36,502 bases of DNA from an uncultured Oscillospiraceae bacterium. Its GTDB lineage: Bacteria > Bacillota > Clostridia > Oscillospirales > Oscillospiraceae. The notes beneath the pieces are model-generated. The model saw only the letters and a list, made by a program, of their open reading frames with translations. It was not told the DNA's origin and did no database searches. Within the stretch, counting starts at the first letter, position 1. The number at the start of each line of letters is the position of its first letter. Of this stretch, positions 1-8,611 are shown in pieces. The stretch is taken from positions 1-36,502 of the forward strand of contig CANQQU010000013.1 of the NCBI GenBank assembly GCA_947626085.1, in the 5' to 3' direction. A program made the translations under genes and the position numbers.

Positions 1-1
1 C

Positions 2-1027
2 ACCCCCACCAACTTCACCGTGACCATCGACAAGATCGAGATCTACGAGATCACCGGCTCCCAGACCGAGACGCCGGTCTACACCAACGATTTCTCCGCT
101 GCCAGCATTGACGGCGCGGTCCTCTCCGCCGGCGACGGCGCCACCGGTTCCGGCAAGGACGGCGACGGCCAGGCCGTGTTCCAGATCGACACCTTCAATA
201 CCGACGGCGGCGGCGTCTGGAGCGTCAAGGCCGACCTGGGCCTGGGCGGCAACGCCATCGAAGAGGGCGGCAAGTACTACTACAAGTTCACCGTCGTGGC
301 TGCTAACGACCAGACCGGCGAGCTGCTGGTGGAGAACGCCGACGCCTCCCTCCGTGCCAACTTCAACGCCCTGAGCCTGAAGGCCGGGGAAGAGACCACC
401 ATCTACCAAGTCTTCACCGCTGAAAAGTCCATCGACGTTCCCGTGATCCGGATGCAGATCGGCTGCCCCGATCCCAGCGCCGCGGCGGGCATGAGCAACA
501 CCATTACCGTCACCAACCTGGAGTTCGGCAAGATGGAGGGCGACCTGGAGACCGTCAAGACCATTGACTCCTTCTCCGTTCCCCGCACCGCTGACGACTA
601 CAGCTGGGGCACCTACAACGGCACCGACGAGGACAACGAGCTGGGCGTGGGCACCATCTGGACCCAGGACGGCAGCCTGTTCTACCGCATCGACCAGGGC
701 GGCACCGTCGACTGGCACAACAAGCTCTACATGAACCTGAACCTGCCTGCCGACAGCTACTTCACCGTGGAGATCACCGCCAAGGCCAGCCAGCCGGTTT
801 CCTGCGGCTTCTTCCTGAACCCCGCCGGCAGCTGGGATCCTCGGGTGTCTGAGTCCATCGACTTCACCACCGAGGAGCAGACCTTCACCTTTGAGACCAC
901 CGACACCCTCATTCTGGAGATGCCCTTCGAGATGCTCTTCCAGTTCGGCTCCGCCGACCTGGCCGGCATGGGCGAGGTGACAGTGGAGATCACCGGAATC
1001 ACCATTTATCAGAGAAGCGTCATGTAA
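2..1027 (+). CDS. C-terminal part of a multi-module beta-sandwich (carbohydrate-binding-like) protein, 5' end outside the window
   Basis: The frame is open from base 2 and ends at the TAA at 1025-1027, so the true start lies upstream; the GTG at 20 is only an internal valine. About 341 residues are visible, rich in Thr, Asp, Gly and aromatics, with no membrane anchor at the C-terminus. Three similar terminal strands can be seen (VTIDKIEIYEI near nt 20-55, ITVTNLEFGKM near nt 503-537, VTVEITGITIYQ near nt 980-1015), each closing a jelly-roll-like unit, so the segment is the end of one module plus two complete modules (about nt 80-560 and 560-1020). This pattern resembles CBM4/9-type or other lectin-like domains of exported glycan-active proteins. 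It is the first visible gene of the fructan cluster, 79 bp before the next gene. The catalytic or transport part, if any, is outside the window, so function is inferred from context only. Confidence 0.6.
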   Translation, partial: TPTNFTVTIDKIEIYEITGSQTETPVYTNDFSAASIDGAVLSAGDGATGSGKDGDGQAVFQIDTFNTDGGGVWSVKADLGLGGNAIEEGGKYYYKFTVVAANDQTGELLVENADASLRANFNALSLKAGEETTIYQVFTAEKSIDVPVIRMQIGCPDPSAAAGMSNTITVTNLEFGKMEGDLETVKTIDSFSVPRTADDYSWGTYNGTDEDNELGVGTIWTQDGSLFYRIDQGGTVDWHNKLYMNLNLPADSYFTVEITAKASQPVSCGFFLNPAGSWDPRVSESIDFTTEEQTFTFETTDTLILEMPFEMLFQFGSADLAGMGEVTVEITGITIYQRSVM

Positions 1028-1043
1028 AACCAACCCAAACGGG

Positions 1044-1072
1044 CAGAGGGGATGCACATTCCATCCCCTCTG
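1044..1072 (+). other. Intergenic RNA hairpin between the first two fructan-locus genes
   Basis: A perfect 11-bp inverted repeat (CAGAGGGGATG at 1044-1054, CATCCCCTCTG at 1062-1072) with a 7-base loop lies between the stop at 1027 and the ribosome site of the next gene. It has no following T-run, so it is not a classical terminator. It could be an RNA-stability or processing element that sets different levels of the binding protein and the downstream enzymes, or a weak attenuator. Confidence 0.6.
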
Positions 1073-1106
1073 TTCGACTAAATACCGCAGAAAGGATTGA
1101 CTGACC

Positions 1107-2843
1107 ATGAAAAAATGGCTGTTGGCGCTGCTGCTGGCCCTGGCGTTGACCTTGACCGCCTGCTCCACCACCGAATATACGGTCCGCTTCGACCAAGCCT
1201 CCGCCGGAACGTCTATCCAGGAGCAGATCGTCCGCTCCGGCAAGACCCTGGAGGCCCCCGCGGAGCCTACCAAGGAAGGCTATGTGTTCCTGGGCTGGTT
1301 CCAGGATGCGGGCCTGACCAAGCCCTTCGACGTGGCCCAGGACCAGGTGGAGGGGGACATGACCCTCTACGCCGGCTGGGACCGGGACACCGGGGACACC
1401 CCCGCCGACTCCGGCAACGACAAGGACTTCTCCTCCCTTCGCAGCCCCGGCAGCCAGGAGGAGGCCTACGAGTACAGCGCCTTCTTCCTGCCCGCCGTGG
1501 ACGGCACCAGCCAGCCCTATGTGGGCGACCCCATGCCCTACTATGAGGACGGCACCTATTACATCTACTACCTGAAAGAGGCCGGGGACTCCTACAATCA
1601 CTCCGTGTATCTAGCCACCACCACTGATTTTGTGACCTACACCGAGTACGACGATCCCGTGCTGGAGGCCAACCACAACGGCGGCCAGGACAGCTGGATC
1701 GGCACCGGCTCCGTGGTGAAGGTGGGGAGTAAATACTACTTCTTCTACACCGGCCACGGCAACGGCGACGTGCTGGAATACGCCGAGAAGGTCATGGTCG
1801 CCGTGGGCGACACCCCCACCGCCTTTGAAAAGCTGGAGGGCTGGGAGATCACGCCGCCGTCGGACCTGGGCCAGAAGAACGACTTCCGGGACCCCCAGGG
1901 CTATGTGGACCCGGCCAGCGGCAACATCATCCTGACCATCACCGCCTCCCAGCAGGGCACCGCCCGGATCCTGAAATACACCCTTTCCCCGGACCTGGAG
2001 GAGGCCCACTATGACGGGGTGATCTTCACCAACGACGAGGCGAAAAACGGCGATTTCTGGAACCTGGAGTGCAGCGACACCTTCCAGATCGGCGATACCT
2101 ATTACATTACCTATTCCGCTCAGGACGACACGCTGTGGTACGCCACCGCCAGCGCCCCCTACGGCCCCTACGGCGACCCCGTTCGGCTGGACGGCAAGTT
2201 GTTCTACGCCGCCAAGCATGTGGAGGATGGAGACCACAAGTACATGGTGGGCTGGGCCCGCCGGAGCGAATCCGTCTCCTCCACCCAGGACGTGTCCGGC
2301 TGGGCCGGAAACCTGGCGGTGCAGGAGCTGGTGCAAAATGAGGACGGCACCCTGGCCCTGGCCCCGGTGCAGGCCGTGGCGGACAGCTTCTCCCTCCGCC
2401 GGACCCTGCCCTGCGAGGGCGGCACCCACGTCTTTGTGGACGCCGGCTCCGCCTACAACTACGCCGACGCCTTCACCTGCTATGAGAGCTTCCTCCTCAA
2501 GGGCGAGTTCACCTTCACCGGGGAGGGCACCTTCGGACTGAGCTTTGACTACAACGGCCGGCAGGACAAGAACAAGTTCATCGTCCTCTCCCCCGCCGAC
2601 GGGAAGCTGTCCCTCCAGTTCAACGAGGGCGGCACCATGATCACCGAGACCGCCGTCACCCTGACCCCGGGCCAGACCTATTCCTTCACCTACGTCCAGG
2701 AGGGCTCGGTGGGCATCTTCTACATCGACGGCCTGGCGGCCCTGACGGTCCGGCTCTACGGCGCCAGCGGCAAGACCATTCAGATCTTCGCGGAAAACAA
2801 CACGGTCCTGTTCACCTCCCTCCGGGAGTACACAAGACCCTGA
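1107..2843 (+). CDS. GH32-like glycoside hydrolase lipoprotein with N-terminal Listeria/Bacteroides-type (InlB B) repeat
   Basis: This 578-residue protein starts with a lipoprotein signal (hydrophobic 5-17, lipobox LTAC, Cys19), so it should be anchored on the outer face of the membrane. Residues about 24-92 form an InlB-B/Listeria-Bacteroides repeat (pattern V.F....EAP..P...GY.F.GW....Y.GW). A five-bladed-propeller hydrolase domain follows. The GH32 landmarks are present but atypical: the nucleophile block reads VGDPMP (D141) instead of WMNDPNG, the transition-state block FRDP has D262, and the acid/base block LECSD has E321. The last 120 residues form a GH32-type beta-sandwich (GIFYIDG...). 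It probably acts on a fructan or fructo-oligosaccharide; GH43 is a weaker alternative. Ribosome site AGAAAGGA lies near 1090, and the next gene starts 24 bp after the stop. Confidence 0.8.
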   Translation: MKKWLLALLLALALTLTACSTTEYTVRFDQASAGTSIQEQIVRSGKTLEAPAEPTKEGYVFLGWFQDAGLTKPFDVAQDQVEGDMTLYAGWDRDTGDTPADSGNDKDFSSLRSPGSQEEAYEYSAFFLPAVDGTSQPYVGDPMPYYEDGTYYIYYLKEAGDSYNHSVYLATTTDFVTYTEYDDPVLEANHNGGQDSWIGTGSVVKVGSKYYFFYTGHGNGDVLEYAEKVMVAVGDTPTAFEKLEGWEITPPSDLGQKNDFRDPQGYVDPASGNIILTITASQQGTARILKYTLSPDLEEAHYDGVIFTNDEAKNGDFWNLECSDTFQIGDTYYITYSAQDDTLWYATASAPYGPYGDPVRLDGKLFYAAKHVEDGDHKYMVGWARRSESVSSTQDVSGWAGNLAVQELVQNEDGTLALAPVQAVADSFSLRRTLPCEGGTHVFVDAGSAYNYADAFTCYESFLLKGEFTFTGEGTFGLSFDYNGRQDKNKFIVLSPADGKLSLQFNEGGTMITETAVTLTPGQTYSFTYVQEGSVGIFYIDGLAALTVRLYGASGKTIQIFAENNTVLFTSLREYTRP

Positions 2844-2867
2844 TGAGCAGAAAAGGGGCGTGCATCC

Positions 2868-3527
2868 ATGCACCAGATTTTTTCAGTTGACAGCCCGCTG
2901 ATGAGCGCGCTGACCAAGGTCGGCGACTGCATCTGCCTGAGCGTGCTGTGGGTGGTGTTTTCCCTGCCCATCTTCACCATGGGCCCGGCCACCGCGGCCC
3001 TCTACGCCGCCGCCTACCACACCATCCGCATGGACGAGGGCAGGCTGTGGCAGCGCTTCTGGGGCACCTTCCGGGAGGAATTTAAACGCTCCGCCCTGGT
3101 GGGGCTGATCTCCCTGGGGGTCATGGCCCTGCTGACGGTGGATGTGTTCGTGTTCCGGGGCATCAATCTGTCCGGAGAGCCCCTGGGCTGGCTGTACTAT
3201 GTGGCGCTGTTCATCTGGTGCGCCGCCCTGACCTGGACCATCTACATGGCCGCCTATACCGCCCGGTTCACCGGCAGCGTCCGGGAGACCCTGAAATTCG
3301 GCTATCTGCTGATCCTCCTGCACCCTCTGCGGGCGCTGGTGGTGCTGCTGATTGCCCTGGGCGGGCTGGCTGTGATCCTGATGGTGCCGTTCCTGCTGCT
3401 GGCCCTGCCGGGAGCTGGAATGCTGCTATGCACCTTCCCCCTGGAGAAGGTCTTCCAGGCCCATCTGCGGCCGGAGGACCGGATTCAAGTTGTCACCGAA
3501 TCGGAGGAACCCACCGATGATCAGTAA
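2868..3527 (+). CDS. YesL/DUF624 family membrane protein
   Basis: A 219-residue integral membrane protein with about five hydrophobic segments (roughly residues 16-38, 75-97, 109-133, 150-172 and 172-190) and a charged C-terminal tail. The opening segment, with the GP.T.ALY....I motif, is characteristic of the DUF624/YesL family. Its members are usually encoded next to carbohydrate ABC transporters and sugar hydrolases, with no settled biochemical role. Here it sits between two GH32 genes; its stop overlaps the start of the following GH32 gene by 11 bp, indicating coupled translation. Its presence suggests that the sugar ABC transporter genes lie just upstream of the window, which is an inference. 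Confidence 0.85.
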   Translation: MHQIFSVDSPLMSALTKVGDCICLSVLWVVFSLPIFTMGPATAALYAAAYHTIRMDEGRLWQRFWGTFREEFKRSALVGLISLGVMALLTVDVFVFRGINLSGEPLGWLYYVALFIWCAALTWTIYMAAYTARFTGSVRETLKFGYLLILLHPLRALVVLLIALGGLAVILMVPFLLLALPGAGMLLCTFPLEKVFQAHLRPEDRIQVVTESEEPTDDQ

Positions 3528-5016
3528 GGAACTTCAAAAAGCCCGGGAATTTGAGGCCCACTACGGCCCCTTTATCCCCGACGACCAGCGTCCGGCCTTC
3601 CACGTCACCCCCACCATCGGCTGGATGAACGACCCCAACGGATTCTCCTTCTACAAGGGCGAATACCACCTCTTTTACCAGTACCACCCCTATTCCAACG
3701 AGTGGGGCCCCATGCACTGGGGCCATGTCAAATCCAAGGACCTGATCCGCTGGGAGCGGCTCCCCGCCGCCCTGGCCCCGGACCAGGAATACGATCAAAA
3801 CGGCTGCTTTTCCGGCAGCGCCGTGGAGCTTCCCGACGGGCGGCAGCTGCTGGTCTACACCGGCGTCCGCCAAATTCGGGAGGAAAACGGCATCCTCCGG
3901 GACCGGCAGACCCAGTGCGTGGCCGTGGGCGATGGGCTGAACTACGAAAAATATGCGCTTAACCCGGTGATCTCCGCCAAGGACCTGCCCGCCGGGGGCA
4001 GCGTCTGCGACTTCCGGGACCCCAAGATCTGGAAGGAGGGGGACACCTACTACCTGGTGGCGGGCAACCGAACGCCGGACGGCAGCGGGGCCATTTTGCT
4101 CTACGAAAGCCCGGACGGCTTTGCCTGGCGCTACGCCGGGGTCCTGGCCGCCTGCCACAATCAGTATGGCCGGATGTGGGAATGCCCGGACTTCTTCCCC
4201 CTGGACGGGAAGCATGTCCTGCTCGTCAGTCCCCAGGAGATGACCGCCATCGGCCTGGAGTTTCACGCCGGCAATGGCACCCTCTGCCTCATCGGCGAAC
4301 TGGATCAGCAGCGCAAGCACCTGCTCCGGGACAACGTGCAGGCCATCGACTACGGCCTGGACTTCTACGCCCCCCAGACCCTCCAGACCCCCGACGGCCG
4401 TCGGGTGATGATCGCCTGGATGCAGAACTGGGAGACCTCCAAGTGCCAGGCCCTGGGCATCCGCTTCTTCGGGGAGATGACCCTGCCCCGGGAGCTGAGC
4501 GTCCGAGACTGCCGCCTGATCCAGAACCCGGTGCGGGAGCTGGAACGCTACCGGAGCTATCAGATCCTCTACAAAAACGTCCTGGTCTCCCGGATGACCA
4601 CCCTGCAAAACGTCCGGGGCCGGACGCTGGACATGACCATCACCCTCCGCCCGGTCAGCGAGACCAGCACCTACCGCTGGTTCAAGCTGAACGTGGCCGG
4701 GGACGGAGAACACATGACCACTGTTCGCTTCAAGCCGGACTGCAACACCCTGCGCATCGACCGCACCCGCTGCGGCTTCCCCCACGACATCGTCAACGTC
4801 CGGGACTTTATGGTGCGTCCCCGCCGGGGGGAGCTGAAGCTTCGGGTCATTCTGGACCGGCACAGCATGGAGCTGTTCGTCAACGACGGGGAGCAGGCCG
4901 CCACCACCATGATCTACACCGACCCCAGCGCCGACGCCATCAGCTTTGAGGCCGACGGCAGCGTTCTGATGGATGTGGAAAAATACGACCTGGTATGCGA
5001 AGGAGGAGCCCAATGA
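3517..5016 (+). CDS. Cytoplasmic GH32 beta-fructofuranosidase (sucrose-6-phosphate hydrolase / fructosidase)
   Basis: The ATG at 3517 is chosen because GGAGG at 3503-3507 lies 9 bp before it; the in-frame TTG at 3490 would put nine residues ahead of the ribosome site. The 499-residue product has no signal peptide. All three GH32 blocks are canonical: WMNDPNG (W36, nucleophile D39), FRDP (D168) and WECPDFF (acid/base E222), followed by a C-terminal beta-sandwich ending in a SMELFVNDG motif. The enzyme hydrolyses beta-fructosides such as sucrose, sucrose-6-phosphate or imported fructo-oligosaccharides, releasing fructose for the kinase encoded next. It overlaps the DUF624 gene by 11 bp and the kinase gene by 4 bp (ATGA), so the three are translationally coupled. 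Phosphorylated versus free substrate cannot be decided; the lack of a visible PTS gene favours free oligosaccharides. Confidence 0.93.
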   Translation: MISKELQKAREFEAHYGPFIPDDQRPAFHVTPTIGWMNDPNGFSFYKGEYHLFYQYHPYSNEWGPMHWGHVKSKDLIRWERLPAALAPDQEYDQNGCFSGSAVELPDGRQLLVYTGVRQIREENGILRDRQTQCVAVGDGLNYEKYALNPVISAKDLPAGGSVCDFRDPKIWKEGDTYYLVAGNRTPDGSGAILLYESPDGFAWRYAGVLAACHNQYGRMWECPDFFPLDGKHVLLVSPQEMTAIGLEFHAGNGTLCLIGELDQQRKHLLRDNVQAIDYGLDFYAPQTLQTPDGRRVMIAWMQNWETSKCQALGIRFFGEMTLPRELSVRDCRLIQNPVRELERYRSYQILYKNVLVSRMTTLQNVRGRTLDMTITLRPVSETSTYRWFKLNVAGDGEHMTTVRFKPDCNTLRIDRTRCGFPHDIVNVRDFMVRPRRGELKLRVILDRHSMELFVNDGEQAATTMIYTDPSADAISFEADGSVLMDVEKYDLVCEGGAQ

Positions 5017-5984
5017 GCGCGGAATTTGACGTGGTGGCCCTGGGAGAGCTGCTGGTGGACTTCACCGCCCACGGCCAGACGCCCCTGGGCGACCCCCTCT
5101 TTGAGGCCGATCCCGGCGGCGCCCCCTGCAATGTGCTGGCCATGCTGAAAAAGCTGGGCCGGGCCTGCGCCTTTGTGGGCAAGGTGGGGGACGATCTGTT
5201 TGGCCGCCACCTCCGCTCCGTGGTGGAGGAGACGGGGATCGACCTGACCTACCTGGCGGCGGACCCCGCCGCCCACACCACCCTGGCCTTTGTCCAGACC
5301 TTCCCCAATGGGGACCGGGATTTTTCCTTCTACCGGGACCCCGGGGCCGATATGCTGCTGACCGAGGAGGAGGTGCCGACGGACGCCGTCGCCCGGTGCC
5401 GCATTTTCCACTTTGGTTCCTTGTCCATGACCCATCCCGGCGTCCGGGCGGCCACAAAAAAGGCGGTCGCCTGCGCCAAGGCAGGCGGCGCCTATATTTC
5501 CTTCGATCCCAACCTCCGGCCGCCCCTCTGGTCCAGCCTGGAGGAAGCGAAGGAGCAAATCGATTGGGGCCTGGGGCAGTGCGACGTGCTGAAAATCGCG
5601 GACAATGAGCTGGAATTTATGACCGGCCAGACGGATTTTGACCTGGGCGCGGCCATTTTGCGGCAGCGCCATCCCAATATCCGCCTGCTCTGCGTGACGG
5701 CGGGGGCCGAGGGCAGCTTCGCCTACTATGAAAAGGAGCGGGTCTTCGTCCCGGCCTTCCGGCTGGGCGGCACCATCGAGACCACGGGAGCCGGGGACAC
5801 CTTCTGCGCCTGCGTCTTGGACGGGGTGCTGCGCAACGGTCTGGAGCGTTTGACCGCCCAGGACTTAACCGCCATGCTCCGCTTCGCCAATGCGGCGGCC
5901 TACCTGGTGACCACCCGGCGGGGCGCCCTGCGCTCCATGCCGGAAAAGCGGCAGGTCCTGGACCTGCTGCGGCAAAATGCCTAA
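5013..5984 (+). CDS. PfkB-family fructokinase
   Basis: The start at 5013 overlaps the stop of the GH32 gene (ATGA) and has AGGAGG at about 5001-5006; an in-frame ATG at 4995 lies before that site and is rejected. The 323-residue protein shows the ribokinase/PfkB fold: N-terminal GELLVDF, the sugar-binding GGAPCNVL block near residue 35, the DPNLRPPLW block near 171 typical of fructokinases, and the C-terminal GAGDTF anion-hole/general-base motif with D262. It would phosphorylate fructose, using ATP, to fructose-6-phosphate in the cytosol, completing the fructan pathway of this operon. Other PfkB sugar kinases (e.g. for 2-keto-3-deoxygluconate) are possible by fold, but the context and the DPNLRP..W block favour fructose. 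Confidence 0.9.
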   Translation: MSAEFDVVALGELLVDFTAHGQTPLGDPLFEADPGGAPCNVLAMLKKLGRACAFVGKVGDDLFGRHLRSVVEETGIDLTYLAADPAAHTTLAFVQTFPNGDRDFSFYRDPGADMLLTEEEVPTDAVARCRIFHFGSLSMTHPGVRAATKKAVACAKAGGAYISFDPNLRPPLWSSLEEAKEQIDWGLGQCDVLKIADNELEFMTGQTDFDLGAAILRQRHPNIRLLCVTAGAEGSFAYYEKERVFVPAFRLGGTIETTGAGDTFCACVLDGVLRNGLERLTAQDLTAMLRFANAAAYLVTTRRGALRSMPEKRQVLDLLRQNA

Positions 5985-6004
5985 TCCATTTTTGGAGGAA
6001 CGAC

Positions 6005-8428
6005 ATGAAAACGAGTAAGAAATGTATTGCCCTGCTGTGCCTGGCCGCTTATCTGATCCTGCTGCTGGCGGCCTGCGGCCCGAATACCCCTACCGCGTCT
6101 ACCGGCGGCACCACCGCCTCCACCCAGCCGTCCCTGCCGGAGCATTGGAGCGCCACCGAGACCGGCCTTTCCTTTGACGGCGAGACCTGGGACAGCTACT
6201 ATTTCAGCGGCGAAACCGTCTCCGATCAGGACTTCCAATACGCCGCCGACGTGACCTTTGCCGATGGCGACGCGGGCCTGGCGGCCCTGGTTTTCCAGTC
6301 CAATGCCGACCACGACAGCTGCTATGTGGCCAGCCTCAGCGCCCTGACCGACCGGGCGGAGCTTTATAAGGTGGAAAATGGCCAGCAGATCCCTCTGGGC
6401 CGGGAAGTGCCCGTGGAGGAGCAGAGCAGCTACCACATGCAGATCACCATGATCGACAGCCACATTGCCTTCTTTGTGGACGACACCCTGATTTGCAGCA
6501 CCGGCGACTACATCATGGCCCAGGATTTAGGGCAGAACGATGTTTTGAGGTCCGGTCTGTACGGTCTGTGCGCCAGCGACGGCGCCATGACCTTTGAAAA
6601 CACCGCCCTCACCGTCTATGATGCCGGCTCCGCCCCGGTCCTCACCAGCCTCTCCCTCCAGGCCCAGAGCGGCGAAGTGGAGCAGGCGGAAAATATGCTC
6701 TCCAACGGATGGTATGTCTATCAGCAGTACGTCTCCAGCGACTGCGACGCCGTGACCATCCAGACCGAGACCGCCGGCGGCGCGGAGGCGATAATCCTCT
6801 CCGCCACTGGGGAGGCCGTCACCGGCCCCGCCGCCCTGAATCCGGGCCAGAACCAGTTCCAGATCTTCACCTCCAAGGACGGGCAGTATCAGCTGGCCTA
6901 CCGGCTGAACATTCTCCGCCGGGGCGAGGAGGAATACTATTCCGAGCAATACCGGGATGTGTACCATTTCTCCGTCAAGGAGGGCTGGGGCAACGATCCC
7001 AACGGCCTGTTCAAGCTGGGAGACACCTGGCACCTGTTCTACCAGTTCTACCCCGGCGGCACCGACTGGGGCGCCATGCACTGGGGCCACGCCACCAGCA
7101 CCGACCTGATCCACTGGGAGGACAAGGGCATCGCCTTCTATCCCAATGAGTACGGCACCATGTTCTCCGGCTGCGCCGTGGTGGATACGGACAATGTCTC
7201 CGGTCTGTTCGGGGAGAACGGCGGAATCATCCTGTACATCACCGCCAACGGCAACGGGCAGCGGGTCATCGCCGCTTACAGCGAGGACGGGGAGACCTGG
7301 AATTACTACCGGGGCAAGAATGCCGACGGCACCCTGAATGGCGACGACGTGCTCATCGACTGGCGGGAGGACCCGGTCCAGTCCGACGCCTTCCGGGACC
7401 CCAAGGTCTTTAAGTACCAGGACACCTGGTTCATGGTCATTGCCGGCGGCATGCTGCGGATCTACTCTACCACCGACCTGATCCACTGGAACCTGGAGTC
7501 CACCTACAACGGCACCCCCGGCGAATATGAAAACGCCGCCGGGCTGCGGGTGGAGACGGAGTGCCCGGATCTGGTGCGCCTGCCCATCGAGGGGGAGAAC
7601 GGCTGGAAATGGGTCCTGAGCTACGGCGGCCGCCGCTACCAGGTGGGCGACTTCACCAACGCCAACGGGAAGTGGGAATTTGTGGCGGACCCGGAGTATG
7701 CCGAGCCTGTGGCCATGAATTTCGGCAACGATTCCTACGCCGGCATGACCTACTATCTGGGCGACTCCTTCAATGGGGACACCCAGGACCGGGTGATCGT
7801 CTGGAACTGGATGAACTCCTGGGACTACTGCAACCGGGTGGACGATCTCAGCGGCAACACCCGCTTCAACGGCACCTACAACCTGAATCTGGAGATGAGC
7901 CTGGTTCGGGACAAGGACGGCAAGCTGATTTTGAAGCAGAAGCCGGTGCAGGAGTATGCCGAATCCGTTTTCCCAGAAGAAAACGTGGCGCTGGACACCA
8001 CCCTGACCGTCTCCGGTACCCAGGCCCTGGACTTCCAGGGGGACGCCTACCTGCTGGAGCTGGTCATTACCCCGGAGGCGGGGACCACAACGGCGGGCGC
8101 CCTGGTGCGGGCCAGCGGGGATAAGTACGTCAGCGTGGAGTATGACTTCACCACGGACACCCTGACCCTGGACCGGAGCAAGCTGGGGGGCTTCTCCTCC
8201 TCCATCCGCTTCTCCCAGGCGGTGACGGAGCAGCGTGCCGACGGCTCCGTGGCCATCCACGTCTATGTGGACAAGGCCAGCGTGGAGGTTTTCTCCGGCG
8301 ATTACACCGCCGCCGGCGCCGCCCTGATCTATCCCGCCGCCGAGAATACCGGCGTATCGGTGTTCTCCGAGGGCGGCAGCAGCACCATCCAGGTGATGAT
8401 CACCACCGCCTCCTCCATGTGGGGCTGA
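6005..8428 (+). CDS. Exported GH32 levanase/fructanase lipoprotein with lectin-like and cadherin-like N-terminal domains
   Basis: This is an 807-residue lipoprotein (signal 1-23, lipobox LAAC, Cys24) followed by a Thr/Ser-rich linker. Residues about 45-210 form a concanavalin-like sandwich of the sort found as CBM66 in levanases (FYAADVTF.. ending GLYGL..SDGAMTFENT). Residues about 215-305 look like a cadherin-like beta-sandwich (LNPGQNQFQIF...Y.L.ILRR). The GH32 propeller follows with WGNDPNG (nucleophile D331), FRDP (D465) and ECPDL (acid/base E519), then the C-terminal sandwich with ASVEVFSGD. It is the exo-acting fructanase type related to SacC, placed outside the cell to release fructose. 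The Met of the usual WMNDPNG block is Gly329. Ribosome site TTGGAGGA lies just before the ATG, 20 bp after the kinase gene. It is the last gene of the operon. Confidence 0.9.
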   Translation: MKTSKKCIALLCLAAYLILLLAACGPNTPTASTGGTTASTQPSLPEHWSATETGLSFDGETWDSYYFSGETVSDQDFQYAADVTFADGDAGLAALVFQSNADHDSCYVASLSALTDRAELYKVENGQQIPLGREVPVEEQSSYHMQITMIDSHIAFFVDDTLICSTGDYIMAQDLGQNDVLRSGLYGLCASDGAMTFENTALTVYDAGSAPVLTSLSLQAQSGEVEQAENMLSNGWYVYQQYVSSDCDAVTIQTETAGGAEAIILSATGEAVTGPAALNPGQNQFQIFTSKDGQYQLAYRLNILRRGEEEYYSEQYRDVYHFSVKEGWGNDPNGLFKLGDTWHLFYQFYPGGTDWGAMHWGHATSTDLIHWEDKGIAFYPNEYGTMFSGCAVVDTDNVSGLFGENGGIILYITANGNGQRVIAAYSEDGETWNYYRGKNADGTLNGDDVLIDWREDPVQSDAFRDPKVFKYQDTWFMVIAGGMLRIYSTTDLIHWNLESTYNGTPGEYENAAGLRVETECPDLVRLPIEGENGWKWVLSYGGRRYQVGDFTNANGKWEFVADPEYAEPVAMNFGNDSYAGMTYYLGDSFNGDTQDRVIVWNWMNSWDYCNRVDDLSGNTRFNGTYNLNLEMSLVRDKDGKLILKQKPVQEYAESVFPEENVALDTTLTVSGTQALDFQGDAYLLELVITPEAGTTTAGALVRASGDKYVSVEYDFTTDTLTLDRSKLGGFSSSIRFSQAVTEQRADGSVAIHVYVDKASVEVFSGDYTAAGAALIYPAAENTGVSVFSEGGSSTIQVMITTASSMWG

Positions 8429-8464
8429 GGAGCCAAATGGCGCGAAACACAGTAAAAGAACGGA

Positions 8465-8492
8465 CGTCCCTCCGGCGAAAGCCGGAGGGATG
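8465..8492 (+). terminator. GAAA-tetraloop hairpin ending the fructan operon
   Basis: A 9-bp GC-rich perfect stem (CCCTCCGGC / GCCGGAGGG) closes a GAAA tetraloop at 8477-8480, and the stem extends by about three further pairs outward. It begins 37 bp after the levanase stop. The following bases (CTTTCGCGG) give only a short T-run, so intrinsic termination may be partial and the hairpin may mainly protect the mRNA 3' end. Confidence 0.7.
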
Positions 8493-8531
8493 CTTTCGCG
8501 GCACGCAGGCTTCTGTCTATCGGAAAACCCC

Positions 8532-8560
8532 TTGCATCCGGCGGAAAGCTGTTTTATAAT
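8532..8560 (+). promoter_or_regulatory. Sigma-A promoter of tcdA
   Basis: TTGCAT (8532-8537) and TATAAT (8555-8560) are separated by exactly 17 bp, between the fructan-operon hairpin and the tcdA ribosome site AAGGAG (8601-8606). It gives a leader of about 45 bases. Confidence 0.85.
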
Positions 8561-8611
8561 AGCGTTGAAAAACCCAGGGCGGGCACGGAAGCGTCCCGGC
8601 AAGGAGAAACT

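Noticed and set aside
3493..5013. 506-codon minus-strand frame opposite the cytoplasmic GH32 gene
   Set aside because: Antisense shadow of a well-identified gene in GC-rich DNA.
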